Shown here: positions 46,469 to 57,918 of the stretch, in pieces
Layout of the letters: each line of letters opens with the position of its first letter
Numbering within the stretch: position 1 is the first letter of the stretch
Source: Thermothelomyces thermophilus ATCC 42464
Taxonomy: Eukaryota > Ascomycota > Sordariomycetes > Sordariales > Chaetomiaceae
DNA length: 64,000 bases
NCBI RefSeq assembly: GCF_000226095.1
Contig: NC_016477.1
Location: forward strand, 434,001 to 498,000
Reading direction: 5' to 3'
Program-made: the position numbers and the translations under genes
Notes under the pieces: generated by a model
What the model saw: the letters and a program-made list of their open reading frames with translations, nothing else
Databases searched by the model: none
What the model was told of the DNA's origin: nothing

Positions 46469-47351
46469 GCGGCTAATCACAGCCCGAGTCCCGCCGTGAG
46501 GGAAGGGGGCGATGGAAGAAGTGGGAAAGGGATTCCGCAGGACGCAAAACAAACCGATGGCAGTTTGGGGAGATGGGACCTCTTATTCCGGGAGATGGCG
46601 CTCGATGAGTTTGTGAGCACATAAGGAAAGGTTAGCGCGGATTCAAGGATCGGCCGACTTTTTAGAGTGTATCATTAGCGTTGTCCTTGTTTTTTCCTTT
46701 ACTAAGACAGACTGCCACCTATGAATGTCTGCCCTCATTCCGTTTCCCACGGGTTACTCGCGTGGTTTCTCTCAAGTCGAGTGCTGTCGTCCATTCGAAT
46801 GGGTATCATAATCCGTGCTTTTTCACGGTCTTTCCCTCAAATGTTTTTTTTTAACTCCTTCCTTCCTTGCTTGCCACCCCCAGCCCATGCTCATCCCCTA
46901 AATGAAAACATTGAAGTTGGCTGGAACAAGCCGTCGGGATGATGCTGGCTCCGGAGAAGCAGCTCAACCACTGTAGCAACGCCGACCAGACCAAAACCGA
47001 CCAGCCAACCGACCAAACAACCGATAAAGCCCACCAACCTAGAAACAGAAACAGATGAAAACCAAGCAGCTCTCCGGCATGATCTCTCTCTCTTTCTCTC
47101 CACGCTGTGTCGCGTCATAGCCATGAACCAATCCATTGACCGTTTGTTCGCCCATAGCCGTCCCCCGCTTCGAGCCATCCTTGGATGGTTTTTAAAGGCG
47201 AAAAAAAAACCTATTCAAAAAGTCGATAATCAAATAGATCGAACAAAAACGGAAATAAATAAATAAGATAAGATAAGAGGGGACGGGGAACCAAAAGAAA
47301 ATAACAAGAAAACACACTGGCCGAGAAATCTGGCCTCGACCAAACAGCCGC
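46469..47351. other. Convergent intergenic spacer
   Basis: 3' flanks of FOX2 and the SYLF gene. AT-richer stretch with AAAT/GATA-rich sequence at about 47205-47290 near the SYLF stop. No gene. Confidence 0.6.
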
Positions 47352-50014
47352 TCAGGCGGCAGCCGATTCAATGTTCTCCCTATCCTTCTCCGAAGCACTC
47401 CCAGGGGGGAGGTTCACAGCCTTCAAGCAGTCATCACGGCCAACTCTCGCCTCCTCCCGCAGCTGGTCCTCTTTGGCGACGTCGGCCTGACGCTCGGATG
47501 CGGTGTCAAAGTCCGTCTCGGCCGTCTGGGGCGTAGTTGGATCCCTATCGGAGTCATCCTCTGTCGGGGAGGCGGGTCCGGTGGTTTGTGGGGTGGCCGA
47601 AACGGCCGTTGAGGACGGCGAGGCCGTCTTGCTCTGGCTCCCAGTCTCGTCATCGCTTCCGTGCCCCTGCTCAGACGCGTTTCGGTCTGTGCTGGGGGGA
47701 ATGGAGAGGGAGGCTGGGCGGGATGCGGTTGCGGTCTTGTCGACTGCCACGGCAGTGCAGGTGGATGATGAGTTCTTGATGTGTCGCGGGCTGCTCGGCC
47801 GCGGTACCTGTGTGGGGGAACCTCCCGCCGTTACCGGGGCGTGGTCGTGCTCTGGAGTGGTGGCGTTGTCGTCGGCGCGAGATTCGATCGAGAGCAATGA
47901 GCTTCGGGCGGGGCTCTTGAGCGAGGACACATCGCCGAAGTCGCTCTTACTTCCTCGCGACACGCGGGCGGGACTGCGCGCTGGGAGGGGAGGCGGGACC
48001 CGCTTTGGAATGGTGACGATAGCGCCCTTGACTTGCATTACTTGCGTGATCTGCGGCCGCTGAATGGAGGTCCGCACTGGTGGTTGTGCCGAGGCCGTGG
48101 CAACTTCGCAAATGATGGGCTCTTCATCGACGTCCTCGTCGTCTTCGTCATCGGCGTCTTCGTCCTGTTCGTTGGTGGCTTCCGGGCTGGATTCCTCGCT
48201 CACAGCACCTGGCTCGACGGCTCGGTTGACAGGCTCAACCTTCTCGTCTTCCATCGTCTTGACCTCCGTGGCCGTTGTAACGTCCGTAGTTTCGGCCTCT
48301 TTGGTTGACTTGCCCTCTGTCCCGGTGGCGACACCTGGCCCCTTCATCTCCTTGGTTTCGACGGCTTGTGCTGGTGGTGCCGGCGCCACTGGCTCCATCG
48401 TCCTTCGTTTCAGCCGCTCGAGGATGCTTGCGTCGACTTTCGTGTAGTCCACTTCCTCGGGTTCCACAACGGTCGGCAGCCTCTCGACGCTGTCCTTCCC
48501 ATCGTCACTGTTGGCGCGGCTGAAAGTCGTGTCAGCCGTGCTCGTGACATCCGTCTGCGTGCAGGCATCCGTCATCGCAGTCGCCTGGGTACGCGCCGAC
48601 ATGCAACTCCCACGATTGCTCCTCGAGACAAAGGTGTCCATACTCTGACGACTAAACCTTCCGTACAAAGGACTGCTGGGACTTGGCTGAAACTCAAACT
48701 GCGTGCTGGTCGGACGGTGCTTGGTTCCGGCCTCTCGGATCTCGATGCCCGCCATTTCTAAGCCGATGACTCCGAACGGATCCGGATCGTTGGCGTCCGG
48801 GATGCCAAAAGCTACTTTGGTCGGTGAAGTGAGGGAAGCGAGAGACTCCCTAGGGCTCTCGATATCAGCATCGCCAGGCGCTGGCTGCTGCGCAAGCCAT
48901 TCCATCATCGCCTTGTCGTAGTCAGAGCGGCCCTCGGCGGCCTTGATGACCTCGAACAAGGGACGCATCTGGGGGATTTCCTTGGGAATGTTTCCGGCGA
49001 GGATATCCAGGATGGTGACGCCGGCGCAGTAGAACCTCTCGTTCTCGTTGCAGCGTTCCGTCACCATCGAGCCGTCCAGCTGCACTGCCTGATGCTTTCC
49101 CCTAGCCTTCACATACGTCAGGACGGTCTCGCTGATCTCCTTCCACCTGATCTCGGGGTCCTTGGATCCGGCCGCAACGAGTGGGCCGACGGTCAGGCTG
49201 ACATCGACGCCTAGAATCAGCCTCGGGCGAGTGAAGAGCTCGAGTGTCTGGACGCTGTTGATGACTAATAAGCAGTCGTAAATGTCGACGCCCATGAGGA
49301 AGGCCAGCTCGGCCGTGTGAAGGATGATTGCGGATGGAGGCGACCAGGTCCCGTCGGCCTTGCGCGCCGTGATCAAACCGGCTCCGCCTGACCCTGACAT
49401 CCAGAGGCCGGAGCGCATGCACGAAAAGACGGCGAGGCCCACGGCATTCTGTATAATCCGTGGGGGGATCTTTTTAGTGATGTACTTTGTTGTCGACGCT
49501 GATTCCGCCGGCGTTGTCTCGCTCTGTTCACTCGGCTCGTCGGATTCCTGAGAAAGGAAGCCGTCAACTATGCGCCTGTTAGCCCAGTCCCAGCTACAAG
49601 GGCAACAACAACAACGAGAAAGCCCACTGAAAGAGACCTACAGCAAAACGACTTGATGATCCTTGCGGCCTTGTCGCACTCCTTATCGAGGGTTGTTGGC
49701 CAATACGTTTCTCTGCCGTAGCGGGTGCGCGCTCCGGGCGTCGTCGTTGTCGTCGTCGTCGTCGTCGAGGTGTTGATCCGGCTAGCAGGCACGATCTTCT
49801 CTGCCCAGCCGAATACCTTGTCCAGGGCGCCGGGTGTCTTTGGCGGCAAGGGGCTGCTGCTGGTACCGGTGTTGCTGCTACTGCTGCTGCTGCTGCTGTT
49901 GCTCTTGTTGCTGTTGTTGCTGCTGTTGTTGTTGTTGTTGTTGTTGTTGTTGGAACCGGGGGTGCTCTGTCTCGACCGATCCCACGAGGGGAGCAGAGCC
50001 GAGACGCGATACAT
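47352..50014 (-). CDS. SYLF (DUF500/YSC84-like) domain protein with long disordered tail
   Basis: Exons 50014-49642 and 49567-47352 join at KSFC-FDGFLSQ; 862 residues. The SYLF lipid-binding and actin-regulatory domain, about residues 95-320, contains TLDKECDKAARIIKSF, KIPPRIIQNAVGLAVFSCM, SGSGGAGLITARK, SAIILHTAELAFLMGVDIYD and LGVDVSLTVGPLV. Unlike yeast Ysc84/Lsb3 no C-terminal SH3 domain is visible. Instead about 500 acidic, Ser/Thr/Pro-rich residues follow, including DEDADDEDDEDVDEEP. The N-terminus MYRVSALLPSWDRSR precedes runs of nine Asn and eight Ser, coded by AAC/AGC repeats at about 49859-49951. Start 50014 is preferred over an in-frame ATG at 50125, whose extra residues are Pro-rich. 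Role in endocytic actin is by family analogy. Confidence 0.88.
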
Positions 50015-52165
50015 GGTGAGTCGACTGCACGACGGCGCGGGCACCTGTTCCGCACCAGGCTCACCGGAATTCGATGCTGGGTGCAAGTGAGCGAGGGGAG
50101 GAGGTGAGGGCGGCAGAGCGGGCAATGGGGTGCCGCTGCCGTTTTCAACCGGAGTCTAGAAGCGGTTTTCGAGCCAGGTCCTAGCGTTCTGAAGCCGGGC
50201 CACTGGGAGCGGCCTGTGGAGGAGGCCAGTGACGTGGGCAGGCGCCGGCAGTCCCCGCCCAAAGAGCCGTGAGAGCCGTAAGAGCCCGGCGGCGCCAGTC
50301 AGAAAGCAACCTGAAAAAGCCCAGAACACTCAGCCCGGCAGGGGTCTTGAAGCTGGGCCGAGCGTCGGCTGGAGCGGCAGTGGCGACGCACCCACCTCTT
50401 CCTCAGGGCCACACTCAGGCTGTCGGCCAACAACACTCCTAATTATTCAGTGGAGGCCTTGCGCGGCAATGACGATGGAGCCAGTTTTTTCTTTTCTTTT
50501 TTTTTTTTTTCTGCGCTTTACCGGGCTTTTCGGTCTGCAGGGCGCACGAGTGGGCCCACAGTTCTTTCCGTCTCGGGCTGAGATTGGAACTCGGAGGGCT
50601 TTTGCTCGCTTGCGGCTCCGTTTGGTGCCTGACAGCGATTGATTGTCCGGGACAAAAAAAAGTAACATTAATATGCAAAGGGCACGGCCGTCGACATGAC
50701 CAGCGCAGGAGGATGATCTCGGCGCCATGCGCCGTCGAGCGCGGTCCGTGCCAATTCTGCCGATCGCGAACCAACAGTCTGCTCTCAATTCAGAGCTTGC
50801 GGCGTCCGGGCATTTCCAGGATGAAGGTGGCGGGAGTGTAGGTTCGCGGGAAGAGGGGCAGGCGTCGGCTCAGGAGGATGGCATGCACAACGGAGAGGAG
50901 GAACGACTTGCATTTGTTTGTTTGCCCAAGTCGACAGGGAAGTCTGATGCAGAAGAATGGCGCCTGTGCTTGTGGAATGCGACTATCTACTGACTACATA
51001 CGTGATTTGAGTGAGACCTGCCACTGCCAGTAATCTGAACTGACACGCTAATTGTCCAGTTCATGATTATAATTCGTGCAACTGAGTCGGGTTCTGCCCG
51101 GTCCTCGTGGACCCAGCCTCAACGCGGTACTGTATGTACTGTACGTTGCGTGCCTCATACTTTCCAGGTTCTACCTTGCAGGTGCAGTACCTGACAGACC
51201 TGATGGTGGGGACCCAACGCTTTTTCCCTCTTGTGACGTTATTACGGAATACAGAGTAAGCCGTGGTGTACACAGTAGATGCCATTCCGGCCAGCTGCGA
51301 AGAAGCAGAAACTGTCTCATTGTTTCCCAGCTCCGGGACCCCATGCCGTCGACCGGTGTATCGCACTAGCTGTGATATCCCGCACCCCTCCCCTCCGCGC
51401 CGCAGCGGGAGGCGGCGAGATCACGGCATGCACGCCCGGTATGTATGTATGTATGTACGCCCGTACAGTACATGCATACCTCGCACATACAGATATACCC
51501 AGGTACATACCTGGTAGGGAGTTGCACCCAACTCAGTCAACCCAATGTGCGGCGATCTCCATTCTCAACCCGATCCAGCGCATCCTTCTCCACTAATTAA
51601 CGTAGTGTATGGAGGCATGTACGGATTAGTGTATGTACTATGTATGTACAGTACGTGTGTATGTATGTACATATATACCTTCCAATTAAGTATGCATCCG
51701 ACCGAGTCCACATGCGCTTCTCAGGGATCACGCAGCAGCACCACTGCAGCCCAATCTGGTATCAATCAGCCTCGCCTGTGAATTTCCCCTCCACTGCACG
51801 ACGACATCTGACCAGGTTCTATTCCAAATGATCACCCTGGACCCTTTTTTCTGGTTCAACACAGCATTATCATCATCATCAACCCAAAATGCGTCCGACA
51901 AGCGGCAGACAAAAGTCTATCCAAGACATGGTTGCTCGAGTGTCTCGGACGGCAGCATGTGTTGGTGTAGCTACATCCAGGACAATACCAGAACTCACGC
52001 GTAGGAAAACACTACGAGGGAGACTCTCACTTGCCTCCAGTTACAGCGTCAACTGCTTTGACGTGCCCTTCCGGGAAAGAGGGTTGGGATGGTCGGCTTC
52101 TTCCCGATCGGATCTTTTTTTTCGCACTTGCACTAAGGTTGGTGAGAGAGGGAATCCTCTCGACC

Positions 52166-52203
52166 AAAAAAAAAAAAAAAAAAAAAAAAAAATAAAAAAA
52201 AAA
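52166..52203. repeat. A27-T-A10 homopolymer
   Basis: Longest single-base run in the window, plus strand, within the gene-poor region. No flanking duplication or upstream coding remnant was seen. Confidence 0.9.
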
Positions 52204-52795
52204 CCGGTTTCACGTTGAAGATTGCGCGTTGGATATGACGGGAGATTTAGACCCCTCAAGGAGAGAGACATGACTGAACCGCCATCCAACGGCTATGCTG
52301 TTCATATGTTTATCTGCTCGCTTTTTGTTGCAACTGTCCAAGGGAAACACACACACGTGCGCGCGGAGATGCTGTTATTACTCTGGGACGCGTCCTGCTT
52401 GACCGCGTCGCCCAACGATGATGCAAACCAAGCTTGTCGTCATCGTCGGCCCTTGGCAAGACAAAGCAACTGTCTCAACTGTCGGCCCGCACAAGGATCA
52501 GGCTCAGCAGCCGCACAGGCTGATTCCCAACCTACACTAACTATGCTACGGGCAGCCAATGGGGCGAGGTAAGAAGGCCAGGTTATGCATATGGTATGTC
52601 GTTAGGAGATCCCGCATTAACTAGTGTATGATGGGACCTCCCGTGTGCACATGCAACGCATACATGCATAACTATTTCGTACATTGTCAAGGGTTCATCC
52701 GCGTCAGGAAGCGATACGGAAACGCGTTAATAATCCTTCTCGACTTCTGGGAAGTGGTTACGGTGCGTTTCTGTCTCCAGTCCCCTTCGCGGTGA

Positions 52796-52819
52796 ATGTA
52801 TGTATGTATGTATGTATGC
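52796..52819. repeat. (TATG)n microsatellite
   Basis: About five to six tandem TATG units; one of several such arrays in the gaps. Confidence 0.85.
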
Positions 52820-53456
52820 ATATATCTTGAAGGTATTAGCTATGCAAGACGAGACAGATCCTTGTACAGCATATACGAGCCGTTTCAGGAAATACGTATA
52901 GATGGACTTCTGTCAGCCAAACGCCGAGGGGAGAACCACCTCTGCCAACCAACCTGGATCGGATGTTGTGTTGTGGTGTGATGGTGTCACGGTCATTCGT
53001 TGCGCCGGGGACATGTTCCTCTTGAGCCTCCTCCTCCTCCTCCTCCTCCTCCTCCTTCCCTCCCGCTCATATGTTGCGCCTCACGACTGCTGACCCTTTT
53101 CAGCTCGTTGCACCCCCGCCGCTCTCGTTTCCGAATTGTCCGCGTCTGCGCGAGCGTGCGAGCTGGGCTGGGTCTAATACTGGGTACTGCATGCCTCCAC
53201 TCTCACGCAGCTTGGAGGGGGGGAAGGGGGAAGTGGGGATGAGAAGAGGTTCGACCGGCTTTGCGTTGGTGCCTGTCATGTCGCGGTCCGTCGGCTTTAA
53301 ATACTACATTAGCAGAGTCGAGCCAAAATGAAAAAAATAAATAAATAAATAAAGTTAAAGGCGGGACAGAGGTTTTTATCCGGCCTATTAGGCACGGTTT
53401 CCTTTGTATATAACTTGAGAGGCTCCGGCATGCTTATTAGCATAGCGGTGTAGGAC

Positions 53457-53495
53457 TAATAATAATAATAATAATAAACAAATAAATAAATAAAT
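53457..53495. repeat. AAT / AAAT microsatellite
   Basis: Seven AAT-type units followed by AAAT units. Confidence 0.85.
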
Positions 53496-54117
53496 GTTTG
53501 AGGTCATACGGAGGTGTATGTTGTTCACTGACAGTATATACAGCCCTGCACTGCGAGCCTTGCTCCCCTCTCTGTCCGGCCATTCCTCTTTGTTCATGGT
53601 CGTACTCCTTCGAAGCTACCCACCGATGTAACGAACCAGATTATTGATCGCCTCATTGACCCAAAGGGGAACAGTTCACTTCTACTTTTGGTACCGTTTG
53701 CCCCATCCGTCTCTATCCCCCTTTTCTTCTTTCGAGATTTACATCTCCATTTTTTTCTTTTCTAATTTTCGTCTCCTTTACATGTTCGACCCTCCAATCT
53801 ATCTACAAGGCCTCTCACACACATCATCAGAACTGACCAGGGCCAAAGTTGAGACCTCAGAGGCGAGCAACTGAAACCTCTACCGCGAAGCAAAACAGTA
53901 CGCAACGACACAAGGGGTTGTAGACCGAGTCGAAGTAAAGGATGCTGTTTGTTTGTTTATTTTTAATTCTACCGACAATTGCTTGCATTCTGTCTAATGT
54001 GGCGCCGCCCAAATCCCGTGTAATTAAGCCGTAACCCGAATCTAATGCGTTGCCTGGAACTGAACGAGTCGTCAATGTCGTGAGCCGTCGTGATATTTAC
54101 ATTTCGTGTCGTGTGGT

Positions 54118-54159
54118 GTATGTATGTATGGATGTGTGTATGTATGTATGTATGTATGT
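54118..54159. repeat. (TATG)n microsatellite, interrupted
   Basis: TATG units with GATG and TGTG interruptions, about 90 bp beyond the F-box stop codon. Confidence 0.85.
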
Positions 54160-54246
54160 TGCAGCGATTACGTTCGTGTGTGGGGTGTATGCTTGTTGTT
54201 GTGTGCGTGTTGGTGTGTGGTGTTCGTGTGCTCTCTTCCCCCTCCC

Positions 54247-55608
54247 TTACAGACCGTCACCGACCTCCTCCTTTCCCAGCCGGGGATACCGGCCCCCTTC
54301 AACCAAGTACCTCTCCAGCGCCAGAGAGTCCACAACCTTGACGCACGCGCCCAGGGTCTCCACGCGCTTGCCCCTATACCCGGCCGCCGCGGCGGCAGCA
54401 TCGCCACCGCTGCCACCGCCCAGCGGTGCCCAGTCATCATCCGTCACGGGCCGGAACATGTAGACCTCCCTCGAGCTGGCGGTGAAATCGCCGGCCTCGG
54501 CGTCCCCTTCCATGTGGAACCGTCTCAGCCGGGGCATCCGGCCGCGCAGGCCGGTGAACAGGCCGCGGAAGGAGCCCTGGTGGAGGTGCACGCCGCCCAT
54601 GCTCCACTCGAACGGCTTGGCCAGGCCGCGGCCGCCGAGGCGCAGGCGCTCGAGCGTGGCGGCGTGGCGGAGGAGGAAGCCGCGGAGGTCGTCCTCGGCG
54701 CAGCTGACGCCCTCGAGCTTCAGGTCGGTGAGCCGGGGGAAGACGAAGTCGGAGCCGCAGAAGAGGGCCTGGAAGGAGAGGTGGAACTTCTGGGCGGGCG
54801 CGTGGTAGTGGTGGAAGGCGAGGCTCAGGTGGGTGAGGTTGACGCTCGAGTGGAGCACACCGCCGAGGCCGTTGACGGCGCGCGAGCGGGAGGCGGGCAG
54901 GAGGTTGGCCGGCGTGTCGAGGACCAGGTCGAGGCGCGACAGGCTGGCGAAGGAGCGGGCGCAGTCGAGCCAGAGGCGGCGGTCGTCGGCCGGCCGGAAG
55001 ATCTCGAGCGGCAGCTGGTCGATGGAGAGCGAGGCGGGGCGGGCGTGGCGGAAGGCCGACACGACGGCGTTGATGTTCTTGCAGGCCTGGCCGCGGTCGC
55101 GTTTGCGGCAAGTGCGCACCTGAAAGACGTCCTGCAGGAGGGGGATGTCGTAGGGGCATTTGGTGTGTGTGATCTCGACATGTCGGAGGTTGGGCAGCCG
55201 CTTGAAGGCGTCCTCGATCGCGGCGGAGCGCGAGTGGAAGGGCGGGAGCTTGCGGGCCTCCCCTTCTAGCTCGTAGTACCGAGTCCAGGCGTCCTGCAGG
55301 AGCGTGCTGGGCTGCTCGGCCTCCCGAAGCCAGTGCTGGAAGAAGGTGGTCTGGCGGGCATAGTCCTCGTCGAGCTTGGCGAAGTTGAAAGTCAGGGACC
55401 GGATGCCGTCGCGGAGTCGGTCGTGGTTGGCGATGTTGCACAGCCGCGAAACGTCGTCTCGCCACTCGACGGCATTGAAGTGCGGTTCAAGCAGATATTC
55501 GTAGCCCACGTCGGCGTACCTTCTCGACGCCAGACGGAGGACTCTTACCGAACCGGGATCGCAGTACTGAAATACAAGTCGGACCAGCTCGACGGGGAGG
55601 GAGTCCAT
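54247..55608 (-). CDS. F-box protein
   Basis: Single exon, 453 residues from MDSLPVELVRLVF. The first 40 residues fit a short F-box: LPVELVRLVFQYCDPGSVRVLRLASRRY, which would bind SKP1 and so cullin-1. The remainder has leucine-rich, irregular segments (LRHVEITHTKCPYDIPLLQD, NLTHLSLAFHHYHAP, RLTDLKLEGVSC, LERLRLGGRGLAKPF) like the degenerate repeats of many fungal F-box proteins, so it is presumably a substrate receptor; the substrate is unknown. An upstream in-frame extension from 55854 is Ser/Trp-rich and probably leader. A 387-codon frame on the opposite strand (54106-55269) is an antisense shadow caused by high GC. The tail has Gly/Ala runs (GGGSGGDAAAAAAG). Confidence 0.85.
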   Translation of the reverse strand: MDSLPVELVRLVFQYCDPGSVRVLRLASRRYADVGYEYLLEPHFNAVEWRDDVSRLCNIANHDRLRDGIRSLTFNFAKLDEDYARQTTFFQHWLREAEQPSTLLQDAWTRYYELEGEARKLPPFHSRSAAIEDAFKRLPNLRHVEITHTKCPYDIPLLQDVFQVRTCRKRDRGQACKNINAVVSAFRHARPASLSIDQLPLEIFRPADDRRLWLDCARSFASLSRLDLVLDTPANLLPASRSRAVNGLGGVLHSSVNLTHLSLAFHHYHAPAQKFHLSFQALFCGSDFVFPRLTDLKLEGVSCAEDDLRGFLLRHAATLERLRLGGRGLAKPFEWSMGGVHLHQGSFRGLFTGLRGRMPRLRRFHMEGDAEAGDFTASSREVYMFRPVTDDDWAPLGGGSGGDAAAAAAGYRGKRVETLGACVKVVDSLALERYLVEGGRYPRLGKEEVGDGL

Positions 55609-57918
55609 GCTGGGACGACAGGAACCACCTAACAACAAGCCCAGAGATGACCAGCTGGGCCCATTGGATCGAGCAGAGAGTGCGGCAGACGTCCACCAGA
55701 AGAACAATGGCAAAAACCGAAGGACGTCGAGAGCGATTTGAAATAAATAGCTAAGAATGTGTGGACTTGGGACGACGGGTTGGACGACGCGCCGACTTAT
55801 ACACCGCCAAGCAGAGAGCTTGCGTCGTGCGTCTGACAGAGAGGCTGGGACCAATCACCGGCTTTGATTTCCGTACCACGGAGGACTGTCAGCTACCTAG
55901 TTTAGTGTATTTTGTCTGGCCAGCATGTCGGATCTGGACGCACATCCTGGCCCCGCTGTCTTGATTGACCCTTGCGTTAGTTACGGATACTTGGCACATC
56001 ATCGGCACGCTGGGCACCGCTTCGGGAAAGCACTGGAAAAAGTTCGAGATGGAGCGGTACCGACAGCGACAGACTGATGAGGCGGGGAGGGGCAAGAAGT
56101 CGGTGAGCTCAAGACAGACCAGGGGCAGAGCACGGAACAGAGGGACCGCTCGGTTCCATTCAGGGCCAGGCCACCCAAAGAGGCAGGGGAGAGGGAGCAG
56201 GGGCGGCCAGCCGCAGGGCTCGCTGGCCGAACAAAATCTGCAAGCCACGACGGGGGCCACATGGATGTGCTGGGCCCGGGTGGATTCCCAGCGTCGGTTG
56301 CCGGCCACTGGGGGGTCCCGAAAGAGCGGACTGGCGGTGGGCGGTGAGCAGAAACGGGCCCGCCCTCGTGTGACGGAATGGAGGTGTGACAGGTCATCAA
56401 GAATCTAACATGCCCGCCCTTTTTCTTCTTGTTCCCCCAAAAGCGCCATTCACAGATTAGCGAGATGAGCGATTTGCTGTGTCCCTTGCGTGGAAGGAGG
56501 CTTTGATTACCGCTGTCCGATCGCGGATCAGGGTTGGCCTTAGCGACGACAGGTGCCCTGCCGGCTTCCAGAAGGTATCCTGGTCGGTCAGTCTCAGCGG
56601 CGCAGGCAAAGCTGACGAGAGATGCAGCTTTTCCCGCATAGGGTTTAATCCGTGGTAGGCGAAGAAGTAGCAGCGGGCGAGAAAGTTTCCGCCGCTCGGG
56701 GCCTCAACGGTGCCAGCCCAGAATGGCGGGAGAAGGAGCAAACCGATGACCTCAAAAAGGCGGGCAGCGCACCCGGTGCAGCGCGATGGGGGGGAGTGTG
56801 CTGCGGTGCGTGCCCCGCATCGCGGATGAGATCCTTCTACTTCCGTGCTCCGTGCTTTCTTTACGAGCACTCAGCTGCTACCGCTTTTTGTCTTTTTTGT
56901 CCCTCCCTTACCTCCCCTTAAATGCCGACCAGCATTGGACAACTCGATGATTCGCTTGTGGCCTCACTTTCACTGACCCAAGTCACATTATTCGCCGACC
57001 AAGTTGCGCCTCGATAGAACACGAGCTCCGGTCATCCACATCGTTGGGTGCCCAGGCTGGGGGACTAAGTTTCCAAACTTGGGCAGCAAACAAAGAGCAC
57101 GTCGAGGGCGCGGTTTGCCGTCATCCGCGAAACGCAGCTCTCGAGGTTTTCGAAATGTGGGGAGCAAGTGGAGTAATAATCCCACTGCTGCGCAACTCTC
57201 CAACGCAGCCTGCAATTTGACGCCATCTCGACCCTCTCCAGCGCAGTCAAACGCAGCAAGAAATGCATTGTCGCATCCAACATACGATTTAGTTATCAGG
57301 CCGTCCACAGTACTTGCGCGCGCTCAATGTGCCCTTTTTTTTTGCAGTCGGACATGGCGATATTACCTCATTCGGCCAGGCGTGCGAAGCGTAGTGTAGC
57401 TCGACAACACAAGACTAGGTGAGCGACATTTGTAGCGAGACATACGGATACTGCGCAAGTTGTCAACGGCTAAGGTCCGGGTCGCTTCGTTCAAGGAATG
57501 CCCCTGGACTGGCAGAAGTGAACATGGAACGCCCGTACGGAGTACCCTAGAACCAGATTTAAGTTTTCTAGCCCGTCTTGGCTCACCTGCGTGGGCCCAT
57601 CGCACCCCGCGGCCCCCGCCTGGTCCCCCATTCCGGTGCTGCACGGGCCAGATTTGGGGTAACTAAAGGGGAGAACGTTTGCAGGGCTGTTGGGAGTCAG
57701 TGACTGCGTACGGTACCTCGCTAAAAGCAACCCACTCCCAAAACGAAGCAACGCCCCGTCGTCACCTGCTGTGATTGAGGCTGCTTGCCAACCACAGGCC
57801 ACGCGAAACATCACCATGACCGAAAGTCTGCAGAGTACGCAGAGGTAGCCCACCCGGAAACTCAATTCCTATCCAGTATGAGATTATCGGCACATCGTAC
57901 ATCCGCAGGCCACGCAAC
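55609..57918. other. 2.3 kb divergent intergenic region
   Basis: Between the divergent F-box and RBR genes. A TACGGAGTAC copy is at 57535-57545. Frames such as minus 55889-56308 and plus 55965-56408 overlap each other and show no domain. No RNA gene recognised. Confidence 0.55.
57535..57545 (+). repeat. TACGGAGTAC dispersed motif, copy 5
   Basis: GTACGGAGTAC in the region upstream of the RBR ligase. Confidence 0.7.

Larger units (their letters stand above)
50015..54246. other. 4.2 kb gene-poor region
   Basis: No gene supported on either strand. It contains the SYLF promoter, T13-type run near 50495-50510, (TATG)n arrays at about 51440-51457, 51640-51675 and 52796-52819, an A27-T-A10 run at 52166-52203, CTC repeats near 53028-53058, AAAT and AAT arrays at 53330-53353 and 53457-53495, and another (TATG)n at 54118-54159, the last possibly in the F-box gene 3' region. 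Not AT-rich enough to look like a repeat-induced-mutation relic. Confidence 0.55.

Noticed and set aside
46469-46622. Stop-codon read-through giving FOX2 a cryptic PTS1
   Set aside because: Context TAG-GCG is not the known read-through context and the extended frame ends in FVST, not a PTS1.
52166-52203. A27-T-A10 run as the poly-A tail of a retroposed copy
   Set aside because: No target-site duplication and no coding or SINE-like sequence 5' of it; simple homopolymer growth explains it.
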